A stretch of 64,000 nucleotides of DNA from Erwinia endophytica (GTDB taxonomy: Bacteria; Pseudomonadota; Gammaproteobacteria; Enterobacterales; Enterobacteriaceae). Each line of letters starts with the position of its first letter. Within the stretch, counting starts at the first letter, position 1. The notes beneath the pieces were generated by a model, which was given only the letters and a program-made list of their open reading frames with translations, did no database searches and had not been told where the DNA came from. The position numbers and the translations under genes are program-made. The stretch is taken from NCBI RefSeq assembly GCF_009295515.1, contig NZ_RQVV01000003.1, positions 242,111 through 306,110 on the forward strand. The letters are read 5' to 3'. Positions 8,322 to 15,836 of the stretch are shown here, one piece after another.

Positions 8322-8651
8322 ATGTTTAGCGTTGTTTATCACCCGGAAGCCAGGGAAGAAGCCACAGCATTACCCGTAAAAATCAGGGTGAAGTTTGACC
8401 GTCTCATCGGCAAACTGGAGTATGACGCCCGATTACTGCGGGAACCGGACACAAAACCCCTGGGCGATGGACTTTTTGAGATCCGCACGATGGGGACGGA
8501 CATAGCCAGGGGCATCTGGGTATACCACAAAGGCAATACCATCATCATGCTCCGGGTTTTCATCAAGAAGTCACAGAAAACGCCAGCGAAAGAAATCGAT
8601 CTCGCCAAAAAGCGGTTAGCGGAGGTACTTAATGAAACTGGTAAGCCATAA
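8322..8651 (+). CDS. RelE/HigB-type toxin (phage-derived Gp49-like family)
   Basis: 109 aa. The sequence FSVVYHPEAREEATALPVKI, GDGLFEIRT and GNTIIMLRVFIKKSQKTPAK is typical of the HigB-like Gp49 branch of the RelE superfamily, ribosome-dependent mRNA interferases. The start at 8322 is chosen because GGGAG lies five bases upstream and homologues begin MFSV-; an in-frame ATG at 8310 has no ribosome binding site. It overlaps the antitoxin gene by 20 bp. Toxin-first order is the higBA pattern. Confidence 0.85.
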   Translation: MFSVVYHPEAREEATALPVKIRVKFDRLIGKLEYDARLLREPDTKPLGDGLFEIRTMGTDIARGIWVYHKGNTIIMLRVFIKKSQKTPAKEIDLAKKRLAEVLNETGKP

Positions 8652-8913
8652 AGAACTGCATAACGAGTGGATGCAGGACGATGAATATCGCGCTGCATGG
8701 CAGGAAGAAGAACGCAAGGAGAAGCTCAGAGAGCTACTTGCGGAATGGCGTAAGCATGACAACCTGACAAAAGCGCAGGTTGCTGAACGCATGGGGGTTA
8801 CACCTCCGGTTATTTCCCGCCTGGAAAACAACATCACCAAAGCCAGCATCGACACACTGACCCGCTACGCTCACGCCTGCGGCATCAAGAAACCTGTCAT
8901 TGCCCTGTACTAA
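8632..8913 (+). CDS. XRE-family antitoxin (HigA-like)
   Basis: 93 aa. A Cro/C1-type helix-turn-helix occupies about residues 32-85 (HDNLTKAQVAERMGVTPPVI, SRLENN). The N-terminal 30 residues are charged and probably bind the toxin. Translation initiates inside the 3' end of the toxin gene. The protein should bind the paired repeats at 8247-8299. Confidence 0.87.
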   Translation: MKLVSHKELHNEWMQDDEYRAAWQEEERKEKLRELLAEWRKHDNLTKAQVAERMGVTPPVISRLENNITKASIDTLTRYAHACGIKKPVIALY

Positions 8914-8916
8914 ATG

Positions 8917-8945
8917 ACCAGCCCTCCGGGGCTGGCCATTTTGAT
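8917..8945 (+). terminator. Rho-independent terminator of the toxin-antitoxin operon
   Basis: Perfect 7-bp stem CCAGCCC / GGGCTGG (8918-8924 with 8929-8935), tetraloop TCCG, followed by a T-rich tail (CCATTTTGATTT). It starts directly after the antitoxin stop codon and abuts the ABC ATPase remnant. Confidence 0.75.
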
Positions 8946-9310
8946 TTGCAAGAGAAGCTCAATCTGAGCGTCTTGTTTGTCGCCCATGATTTGCGTCTTG
9001 TCCGACATATTTCGCACCGCGTGGCAGTGATGTATCTGGGAGAAGTGGTTGAAGTCACCACCACCGAAACCCTGTATCTGAGCCCCTGCCATCCTTACAC
9101 TCAGGCATTGCTACGCGCCGCGCCAGTCATCGACCCGACTCAACGAGGTAAAAAGGTCAGTCTGAGCGGCGAGCTCCCCAGCCCACTTCCCCCCCTTCCG
9201 GCTGTCGTTTCCATACCCGCTGCCCTTATGCCACCGACCGCTGTCGTGCTGAACGACCTGTGTTGACCGAAAAAACACCCGGCCATAAGGTAGCCTGCCA
9301 TCTGGTATAA
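8946..9310 (+). pseudogene. 3' remnant of an OppF/DppF-type ABC transporter ATPase, frameshifted
   Basis: The first frame reads LQEKLNLSVLFVAHDLRLVR then VMYLGEVVE and HPYTQALLRAAP, the region just after the Walker B motif of a peptide-transporter ATPase, up to GELPSPLPP. At a C7 run (9187-9193 region) the frame shifts; the +1-shifted frame continues [18 protein letters not shown] to HKVACHLV and a TAA at 9308-9310, the conserved C-terminal cysteine-rich tail. The N-terminal two thirds, with Walker A and the signature motif, are missing and replaced by the toxin-antitoxin island. The protein cannot function. Confidence 0.85.
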
Positions 9311-9453
9311 AAGCCGGGGAGCACTATCTGTTACTGCCTGTTTTGTCATTATCGTGGTCTGGTCACTGTTGGTCATATCACCGTGGCACATTTTCGGAAC
9401 GCCCCTTCAGGCATCCGCAAAACCGTGCAAACGGTGCCGTCGTGTTCCTGACA

Positions 9454-10254
9454 TCATCGCGCAGCATCCGCCGGGTATGCCGTCATCCAGCCCAAACTCT
9501 CCAGGGTAGTACTCAGCGGACGGTATTCACAACCAATCCACCCGGCATAATCCAGTCGTTGTAGCTGATTAAACACGAAATCCCAGTTCAATTCGCCACT
9601 GCCCGGCTCGCTGCGGGTGGGCGGATCGGCTATCTGCACATGCGCCGTCAGCGGCAATAATGCGGCAATATTCCGGCTGAGATCACCGTGCATCATCTGG
9701 CAATGGTAGATATCCAGCATCAGCCGCACTGATGGACTGTTAATCTGCCGAACAATGTCAGCGGCAAGATAATAATCGCTGAGGAAAAAATGGGGAATGT
9801 CGTGACGATTGATAGCTTCCAGCAGCAAAACCACGCCCTGCTTCCCGGCTTGTTCCCTTGCCCAGTTGATGTTGTCTGTAAATTGCATCAACGCCGCCGC
9901 AACCGTGGTGTTATCAGGTTGCAGGCCCGCCTGTAAATGGACAAACGGGCAGGACAGCGCGGCAGCATATTCCAGTGCCTGTAGCATTCCGTTCTGAAAT
10001 TCAGCCACATAGTCAGGATGGCAGGCAGCACCGGAACGCAACGGCGAATCTGGCGGTCCGACCGGGGTATTAATCAGGATCTGCTGCAAGCCATTCTCAC
10101 GCAAATGCTTCTGCAGGACACCCACTGGCCAGCCATAAGGCTGGGCATATTCGACGGCACGAAAACCGGCCTTCGCCGCCGCCGCAAAACGCTGCTCAAA
10201 GGGTAGCTCGGTAAATAGCCATTTCAGATTCGCGCAAAAACGCAGTCCGGCCAT
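9454..10254 (-). CDS. otnI: 2-oxo-tetronate isomerase / hydroxypyruvate isomerase family
   Basis: 266 aa, AP-endonuclease-2-like TIM barrel. MAGLRFCANLKWLFTELPF, LLLEAINRHDIPHFFL and LMLDIYHCQMMHGDLSRNI are hallmark segments of the Hyi/OtnI family; the metal-binding Glu, Asp and His residues lie in EAIN, DIYH and the late CEYRP segment. Next to otnK, OtnI is the better name: it interconverts 2-oxo- and 3-oxo-tetronate. Last gene of the leftward operon, 10 bp after otnK. The enzyme may also act on hydroxypyruvate. Confidence 0.85.
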   Translation of the reverse strand: MAGLRFCANLKWLFTELPFEQRFAAAAKAGFRAVEYAQPYGWPVGVLQKHLRENGLQQILINTPVGPPDSPLRSGAACHPDYVAEFQNGMLQALEYAAALSCPFVHLQAGLQPDNTTVAAALMQFTDNINWAREQAGKQGVVLLLEAINRHDIPHFFLSDYYLAADIVRQINSPSVRLMLDIYHCQMMHGDLSRNIAALLPLTAHVQIADPPTRSEPGSGELNWDFVFNQLQRLDYAGWIGCEYRPLSTTLESLGWMTAYPADAAR

Positions 10255-10264
10255 CGCTTATTCC

Positions 10265-11533
10265 TCAGCCACGCAATGCACTCACCGCCCGGGCAAAAAA
10301 GTCTTTGCCACCAAAATTACCGGATTTCAGCGCGAGGGCAATAGGCTGCTCCCCTTGAGAAACCATCGCCGGAACACCGGTATCGATCTCCTCGCCGATA
10401 GTCAACGCTCCCAGATTCAGGGCGCTGACTACCGCACCGGAGGTTTCTCCGCCGCCAACCACAATGCGACGGACTCCTTTCTCCACCAGTTTTTGCGCGG
10501 TCATACCGAATAAGTTATCCAGTGCGGCGGCCACTTTTTCACGGCCGTGCTGCTGCTGAACCGCCTGTACCGTTTGCGGATCGCCGGAAGAGTACACCAA
10601 CGGTGCCTGCCCCTGATGTTCAGTGATAAAATCCACCAACTGCTGTGGTCCGGTTGTACCGCTCAGCACATCACTCACCTCGATCATCAGCACCGGATGC
10701 GCTTTCTGATGCTCGGCAATTTGCTGACGGGTCGCCCCGGAACAACTGCCTACGAGGATCGCTTCCGGCCCGTCGATATGCGGGACACTGGCTTTCTGCC
10801 CTTTCGCCAGCCCCTGAGCGATAAAATTATGGGGTAGTGCCAGCGCGATACCCGATCCCCCGGTCACCAGTACCGCATCTTTACAGGCACGGCCTATCGC
10901 GGTCAGGTCATGTTCGCTGATCGCATCGACAATCAGTAACGTCCGGCCTTGCTGTGCTTCACGCTGGAAAGCGGATTGTAGAGCCTGACTTCCCTGTACC
11001 ACCGTGTTCCAGCCGATATGCGCCACGCGGCGATGACTTTGGCGTTGCAAGACACGACGCAGATCGGCGTCTTTCATCGGCGTCAACGGATGATGTTCCA
11101 TCCCTGATTCATTGAGCAGTTTGTCATGCACAAACAAATGCCCCTGATATACCGTTCTCCCCATCGCCGGAAACGCCGGGCAGACCACCACGCTTTGCGC
11201 GCCCAGATGTTCCGCCAGCGCATCAGCGACCGGGCCAATATTACCGTTATCGGTGGAATCAAAGGTGGAGCAGTATTTGAATACAATCTGTCGACAGCCC
11301 TGCTCTTGTAGCCAGCGGCAAGCCGCCAGCGATTGCGCCACCGCGTCTTCTGCCGGGATTGAACGGCTTTTCAGCGCAATGACTCCCGCTTCCACATCAG
11401 CCGCGGCAGGTCGTACCGGCAGACCGAGATACTGGGTCGTTTTCAAACCACCTTCCCCTTTCAACCCTTTTGACAGGGTGATGGCAATATCGCTGGCCCC
11501 GGTAAAATCATCGGCAATAACCCCAATCAACAT
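10265..11533 (-). CDS. otnK: 3-oxo-tetronate 4-kinase (four-carbon acid sugar kinase family)
   Basis: 422 aa, the usual length for the DUF1537 kinase family. The N-terminal sugar-acid-binding domain opens with LIGVIADDFTGASDIAITLS; the C-terminal nucleotide-binding domain has VVGGGETSGAVVSAL and VLVTGGSGIALALPHNF. Phosphorylates 3-oxo-tetronate at C4 with ATP. Three bases separate it from the upstream racemase-like gene and ten from otnI, so the three are one operon. The conversion product would feed OtnC, encoded 5.6 kb away on the other strand. Confidence 0.88.
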   Translation of the reverse strand: MLIGVIADDFTGASDIAITLSKGLKGEGGLKTTQYLGLPVRPAAADVEAGVIALKSRSIPAEDAVAQSLAACRWLQEQGCRQIVFKYCSTFDSTDNGNIGPVADALAEHLGAQSVVVCPAFPAMGRTVYQGHLFVHDKLLNESGMEHHPLTPMKDADLRRVLQRQSHRRVAHIGWNTVVQGSQALQSAFQREAQQGRTLLIVDAISEHDLTAIGRACKDAVLVTGGSGIALALPHNFIAQGLAKGQKASVPHIDGPEAILVGSCSGATRQQIAEHQKAHPVLMIEVSDVLSGTTGPQQLVDFITEHQGQAPLVYSSGDPQTVQAVQQQHGREKVAAALDNLFGMTAQKLVEKGVRRIVVGGGETSGAVVSALNLGALTIGEEIDTGVPAMVSQGEQPIALALKSGNFGGKDFFARAVSALRG

Positions 11534-11536
11534 AAC

Positions 11537-12205
11537 TTACTCCTTCCGGCCAGCCAGCACGCTGGCCTGTATACGTTTTACTGCGGCATGGGGCGCGGTC
11601 AGCACCGGAATATCAACCTGTTGCCGCACACTCGCCGCCGCACGAGAGGTGGAGAAATGTGCCAACATGATCACATCGCAATGGGCCAGTTCCTTCGCCC
11701 GTGCAGCAACCAGCCGGTTGTGACTTTCCGCATCACCTTTTTTCAGCAACCCAATCGCGTCATCAACCAGAATGGTGGTCAACCTGGCAGACGAATGGTT
11801 CTGCGCGACATATTCGTTAAATTCGTCGGTCATGGTTTCCACCGCCGGACCAAATGTCGCCAACATACCGATATTTTTACCCTGTGCTACCGCCTCGTGA
11901 AACATCGCTTCATTAGGCTTCAGTACTGGCACCGGCACTTCTTTTGCCAGTCGGTCGATCGCCGGACCAAAAGCGGAACAGGTTATCAGAATGCCCTGCG
12001 CCTGCATGTCATAAGCATAATGACCAAACCGCACAAACCGGTCGATCATCGCAGACGATAGCTCTGGCTCTCTGGCACGATCGACAGACAGACCATCGTC
12101 CAGCAGATTGATGGTTTCGGCCTCAGGCCAGACTTCCTCAAACGCGGTATGGATCGGTGCCATCGCGACGGGTGTGGCATGCAGTAATACGATTCTTGCG
12201 GTCAT
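11537..12205 (-). CDS. Asp/Glu racemase superfamily protein with only one canonical catalytic cysteine
   Basis: 222 aa, first gene of the leftward tetronate operon (GGAG eight bases before ATG). The fold signatures are clear: GILITCSAFGPAIDRLA carries the first catalytic cysteine (Cys76), followed by NIGMLATFGPAVETM. At the second site, where racemases have a G-C-T/A motif after a hydrophobic strand, this protein reads VIMLAHFSTS, placing His183 where the second cysteine is expected; Cys176 lies before the strand. Two-cysteine epimerisation is therefore doubtful. The superfamily also includes decarboxylases and isomerases. A role in tetronate metabolism is inferred from the operon only. Confidence 0.75.
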   Translation of the reverse strand: MTARIVLLHATPVAMAPIHTAFEEVWPEAETINLLDDGLSVDRAREPELSSAMIDRFVRFGHYAYDMQAQGILITCSAFGPAIDRLAKEVPVPVLKPNEAMFHEAVAQGKNIGMLATFGPAVETMTDEFNEYVAQNHSSARLTTILVDDAIGLLKKGDAESHNRLVAARAKELAHCDVIMLAHFSTSRAAASVRQQVDIPVLTAPHAAVKRIQASVLAGRKE

Positions 12206-12294
12206 TTTAGACTCCAGGGAGAAAATTCTGGTGTAAGGAGGTTCAGCACGGCTAATTTTCTTCGCGCATTATCCCTCCGTTGCGACCCCTTAAA

Positions 12295-12308
12295 TGTAAG
12301 GGCTTACA
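12295..12308. promoter_or_regulatory. LacI-type operator of the leftward tetronate operon
   Basis: TGTAAG-GG-CTTACA, a near-perfect palindrome, 90 bp before the racemase-like start codon. It shares the CTTAC half-site with the three other operators in this locus and fits the CG-centred LacI/GalR palindrome pattern apart from its centre. Confidence 0.65.
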
Positions 12309-12321
12309 AATGTTTCTGTAA

Positions 12322-12337
12322 AGTGAGCGGGATCACA
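12322..12337. promoter_or_regulatory. CRP-like site between the divergent tetronate operons
   Basis: AGTGA-GCGGGA-TCACA matches the TGTGA-N6-TCACA consensus at nine of ten positions. It lies between the two LacI-type operators, well placed to activate either divergent promoter under catabolite control. Confidence 0.6.
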
Positions 12338-12397
12338 TAAAAACGTGTTGGTGATGTTACGGTGTTATTGAAATGTTAGTGATGATTAGCCAAAATT

Positions 12398-12409
12398 GAA
12401 AGCGCTTAC
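12398..12409. promoter_or_regulatory. LacI-type operator before the hydroxyacid oxidase operon
   Basis: GAAAGCGCTTAC, identical to the site at 15681-15692 in the promoter region of the LacI gene and the MFS transporter. It lies about 80 bp before the oxidase start. Exact repetition upstream of separate operons is good evidence for a shared regulator. Confidence 0.75.
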
Positions 12410-12489
12410 AAAACAAAACGCATTATTCGTCATGCTCAGTCATGGCGTTATGCCTCACCGCTAAACCCTGATGGACAGTGAGAACGCAT

Positions 12490-13734
12490 ATGACATCACC
12501 CGCAAACTCTTCTTCACTACAGAATGTCGTGAACAGTACTGCTAAAGCGAGCAATAGTGCCGCGATAAAAAAACTGCCCCGGCATTTTCGCGATCTGTTA
12601 GCGCTGGAGGATTTTGAACGCCACGCACGCCGTCGCCTGCCCAACATGATTTATCAGTATGTGGCCGGAGGTGTTGAAACCGGGCGCGGAATTGCTGGAA
12701 ACTTTGAAGCTTATCAGCAATATTCTTTTATTCCGCGCATGTTCCGTGACGTCTCAGGACGTGATCAGCGCATCACCTTGTTTGGTCATACTTATCAGCA
12801 CCCTTTTGGCGTTGCGCCGCTGGGGGGGGCCTCTTTTGTCGCCTATCAGGCAGATATTGCGCTGGCGAAAGCGGCCCGGGAGATGAATGTACCGATGATC
12901 CTCAGCGCTTCTTCGCTGGTGAAACTGGAAGATGTTCATACCGCTAACCCGGATGCCTGGTTCCAGGCCTATCTGGCGGGCGATCAGCCGCGCATTGATC
13001 GGCTGGTCGATCGCGTGGCGGCCGCGGGTTATCAGACGCTGGTGGTGACGGGAGATACTCCCATGCTCGGCAATCGCGAGCACAACATACGCAGTGGATT
13101 CAGTATGCCCATCAAGATAACGCCAAAAGTCGCCTTCCAGTGTGCGATGAGTCCTCGCTGGCTACTGGGCACCGTCGCGCAGACCTTCCTGCGCCACGGT
13201 GCCCCCCACTTCGAGAACACCGATGCCGAGCGCGGCCCGCCCATGATGTCCAGCAAGGTACGCAACACTCATGCTCGCGACAAGCTGAGCTGGAAGCACG
13301 TGGAAGCTATTCGCAAAAAATGGCAAGGTAATCTGGTGATCAAAGGGCTGATGTCGCCAGAAGACGCTTTTATTGCGCGGGATTTAGGGGCGGACGCGGT
13401 GATTCTTTCCAACCATGGCGGACGCCAGTTGGATCACACCATCCCGCCACTGCATACATTACCTGAAATCGCGGCCAAAAAAGGCGCGATGAAAGTGATA
13501 ATCGATAGTGGGATCCGCCGCGGAACCGACGTGATGAAAGCAATGGCGCTGGGGGCGGATTTCGTGTTTCTTGGCCGCCCTTTCTTGTATGGTGCAGTGA
13601 TTGGCGGCCAGGCGGGCGTGGAACATGCCATGCATATTCTGCGCGACGAAATCGATCGCGATCTGGCGTTGATCGGCGTCAGAACACCAACCGAACTGGA
13701 CCGCAGCTATCTGCGTAAACGGACTGATTATTGA
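12490..13734 (+). CDS. FMN-dependent alpha-hydroxyacid oxidase/dehydrogenase (LldD-like)
   Basis: 414 aa from ATG at 12490; an in-frame GTG at 12478 would add four residues. After a Ser/Asn/Ala-rich tail of about 30 residues comes the TIM-barrel FMN enzyme: IYQYVAGGVE, GVAPLGGASFVAYQADIALA, FQAYLAGD (catalytic Tyr), TGDTPMLGNREHNIR, then SNHGGRQLD (catalytic His and substrate-binding Arg), IDSGIRRGTDV (FMN phosphate) and GRPFLYG. Relatives oxidise L-lactate, glycolate or mandelate at C2. The substrate here is unknown; in a tetronate locus without ltnD or denD it is a candidate to oxidise a 2-hydroxy four-carbon acid to 2-oxo-tetronate. Thirteen bases before the next gene. Confidence 0.85.
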   Translation: MTSPANSSSLQNVVNSTAKASNSAAIKKLPRHFRDLLALEDFERHARRRLPNMIYQYVAGGVETGRGIAGNFEAYQQYSFIPRMFRDVSGRDQRITLFGHTYQHPFGVAPLGGASFVAYQADIALAKAAREMNVPMILSASSLVKLEDVHTANPDAWFQAYLAGDQPRIDRLVDRVAAAGYQTLVVTGDTPMLGNREHNIRSGFSMPIKITPKVAFQCAMSPRWLLGTVAQTFLRHGAPHFENTDAERGPPMMSSKVRNTHARDKLSWKHVEAIRKKWQGNLVIKGLMSPEDAFIARDLGADAVILSNHGGRQLDHTIPPLHTLPEIAAKKGAMKVIIDSGIRRGTDVMKAMALGADFVFLGRPFLYGAVIGGQAGVEHAMHILRDEIDRDLALIGVRTPTELDRSYLRKRTDY

Positions 13735-13746
13735 GGAAAAGTTTTC

Positions 13747-14448
13747 ATGACAACCGCTAAAGCGATCCGGGTATTTAGCGCACTGGCAATCCGTGCGCCC
13801 TTTGTTGAGCTGGAAAACGCCTGGCTGGAGCAACACCCAGACCAGCCGCTGGTCATTGACTGGAACCCGACAACAGTGATTGAGAAGAAGATTGCCGCAG
13901 GCGAGCAGGCCGACGCGGTGATCCTTACGGTACCGGTGATGGACAGGCTGATTGCCGAAGGGCTCATTGTGCCGTCCAGCCGGGTTGAACTGGTGGATTC
14001 AAAAGTGGGACTGGCGATACTCCCTGAGGGTAAAGCACCGGATATCAGTAATGTTGAGGCGTTAAAAACCGCCTTGCTGGAGGCAAAGTCTGTCGCCTAT
14101 TCTCTGGGGGGCGCGAGCGGGATTTATTTCCAGACGCTGCTGAAAAAACTGGGCATTGAACAAGAAGTCAACGCCCGGGCAACCACGATCCCGGAAGGTT
14201 TCACCGCGACACAACTGATTGCAGGCAAAGCGGATATCGCGGTACAGCAGATCAGCGAGTTGCTGATGGTACAAGGGATAAAAGTGCTGGGGCCATTACC
14301 GGAAGAAGTACAGAAAGTGACGTCATTTTCAGGCGGAATTTTCAGCCATGCCGTCAATCCTCAAGGGGCAGCCGCCCTGCTCGCGACCCTGCGTTCCCCG
14401 ACCGCGCGTAAAGCGTTTGAAGCGTTTGGGCTGGAATGCAGAAACTGA
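13747..14448 (+). CDS. Substrate-binding-protein-like (ModA-type fold) without signal peptide
   Basis: 233 aa. The pattern IRVFSALAIRAPFVELENAW, EQADAVILTVPVMDRLIAEG and AYSLGGASGIYFQTLLKKLG is that of ModA-like type 2 periplasmic-binding proteins. There is no hydrophobic N-terminal segment, and the stop of the preceding gene lies 12 bp upstream, so the protein cannot be extended to include one: it appears cytoplasmic. No ABC permease or ATPase is nearby. Probably co-transcribed with the oxidase. Ligand and role unknown; a carboxylate sensor or carrier is possible but unproven. Confidence 0.75.
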   Translation: MTTAKAIRVFSALAIRAPFVELENAWLEQHPDQPLVIDWNPTTVIEKKIAAGEQADAVILTVPVMDRLIAEGLIVPSSRVELVDSKVGLAILPEGKAPDISNVEALKTALLEAKSVAYSLGGASGIYFQTLLKKLGIEQEVNARATTIPEGFTATQLIAGKADIAVQQISELLMVQGIKVLGPLPEEVQKVTSFSGGIFSHAVNPQGAAALLATLRSPTARKAFEAFGLECRN

Positions 14449-14579
14449 GCCTGAATGGCTTACGCTGTGCGTCCGTAAGGTGATAAAACCCGGTCGCACA
14501 GCCAGTCTTTCATTCTGCTGCTGCCATGATAATTAATGCGCTGCGGGTAGCATTCAGACCAGCCAGGTTAGAGAAAACG

Positions 14580-15614
14580 CTACCGTGAGGGTCGCGGTGC
14601 CGATCCCGTGCTGCCACGAACAATAAGCTCTGGCTTCAGCAGTGTTTGCCGCTGTATTGCCTCGCCGTTTAACGCCGCCAACAGGTATTCTGCCGCACGG
14701 GCGCCGATTTTATCCAACTCCACTCTCATGGTGGTCAGCGGATGCTCCAGGTGCTCCGCGTACTCATAGTCGTTAAATCCGGTTATCGAAATATCATTAG
14801 GAATACGCAGATAGCGTTCTGATGCCGCTCTCATCGCCCCAAAAGCCAGCAAATCGTTGCCGCAAATCACCGCTGTCGGCGGATTTGGCCCATCCAGTAG
14901 CTGGAACATCGCCTGACGGGCGTCGTTCATGGTAAACGCACGGCTAAACAGATTGGCATCGTCAAGGGTCAACCCCACTGCCGACAGCGCCTGCCGGGTT
15001 CCGGTAATACGATCCGACACGCGATCATTCGATGGCGGCGTCCCGACAATCACGCCAAAGACCTTATGGCCCAGCGCCAGCAAATGCGCGGCTAACTCAC
15101 CCGCAGCCTGTTCGTTATCGTAACCCACGCTGGGGTAATGTCTGTCGACTGTAAAGGTCTGAATGCACGGCAACGCCTGCTGATTAATGCGTTGCCACAA
15201 ACGGGGATGATGAGAATTCCCGACCAGCATCAGCGCATCAATACCATACTCCACCAGCTTGTTCACTTCCTTCAGCTCGGTATCCGGATCGAAATTCGAA
15301 TTGGCCAGCAACAGCGTATAGCCAGACTGATGGATCTTTTGCTGAAAGGTCGCCAGGGGTCGGGAAAAGGTCTCCGTAGCCAGCGTTGGCACCACCGCGC
15401 CAATGGTCATGCTGCGGCGAGACGCCAGGGTCCGGGCGGCCCGGTTAATCACATAGCCCAGTTCTTCACACGCCTTTTCCACCGCTTCCCTTCTCGATTG
15501 CCGCACGGTCGTACTGCCGTTAAGCACCCGGGAAACAGTGGCAGTAGAAACGCCTGAGCGCAGGGCCACGTCTTCGAGGGAAACTCTGGCAGGAGATGAA
15601 GGCTTATCGGTCAT
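14580..15614 (-). CDS. LacI-family regulator of the tetronate locus
   Basis: 344 aa from ATG at 15614, chosen for GGAG nine bases upstream (CCTGGAGTCTGACGATG). Helix-turn-helix near residues 10-35 (VSLEDVALRSGVSTATVSRV, then LNGSTTVRQSRREAV) and a GntR/GalR-like hinge, followed by a sugar-binding domain with PTAVICGNDLLAFGAM and GFNDYEYAEHLEHPLTTMRV. It lies between the oxidase operon and the MFS gene, and all operator-like palindromes in the two promoter regions are of LacI type, so it is the likely repressor of the whole tetronate regulon, including itself. Confidence 0.87.
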   Translation of the reverse strand: MTDKPSSPARVSLEDVALRSGVSTATVSRVLNGSTTVRQSRREAVEKACEELGYVINRAARTLASRRSMTIGAVVPTLATETFSRPLATFQQKIHQSGYTLLLANSNFDPDTELKEVNKLVEYGIDALMLVGNSHHPRLWQRINQQALPCIQTFTVDRHYPSVGYDNEQAAGELAAHLLALGHKVFGVIVGTPPSNDRVSDRITGTRQALSAVGLTLDDANLFSRAFTMNDARQAMFQLLDGPNPPTAVICGNDLLAFGAMRAASERYLRIPNDISITGFNDYEYAEHLEHPLTTMRVELDKIGARAAEYLLAALNGEAIQRQTLLKPELIVRGSTGSAPRPSR

Positions 15615-15680
15615 CGTCAGACTCCAGGTTAAATTAGTGACGCCGTCCACAAATTTAGCAAACAGTCAACGCTTCTTTTT

Positions 15681-15692
15681 GAAAGCGCTTAC
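15681..15692. promoter_or_regulatory. LacI-type operator between regulator and MFS genes
   Basis: GAAAGCGCTTAC, the exact sequence also found at 12398-12409. It lies 67 bp before the LacI start codon, suggesting autoregulation, and 145 bp before the MFS start. Confidence 0.72.
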
Positions 15693-15712
15693 TTTTCGCT
15701 TGACTGATTTTT

Positions 15713-15724
15713 GTAATTGCTTAC
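15713..15724. promoter_or_regulatory. Second operator-like site before the MFS gene
   Basis: GTAATTGCTTAC, sharing the outer GTAA and GCTTAC bases with the other sites. It is 32 bp from the preceding operator centre to centre, about three helical turns, which would allow cooperative binding. Confidence 0.55.
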
Positions 15725-15836
15725 TTTTAACATCATATTATCAATAAGCCAAATTCCACTACCAATCGATAACAATATGGTGGGCATTTTGTTCATAAGC
15801 CCCCCAAAAAATACCAGGATAATAAAGGAATTCACC

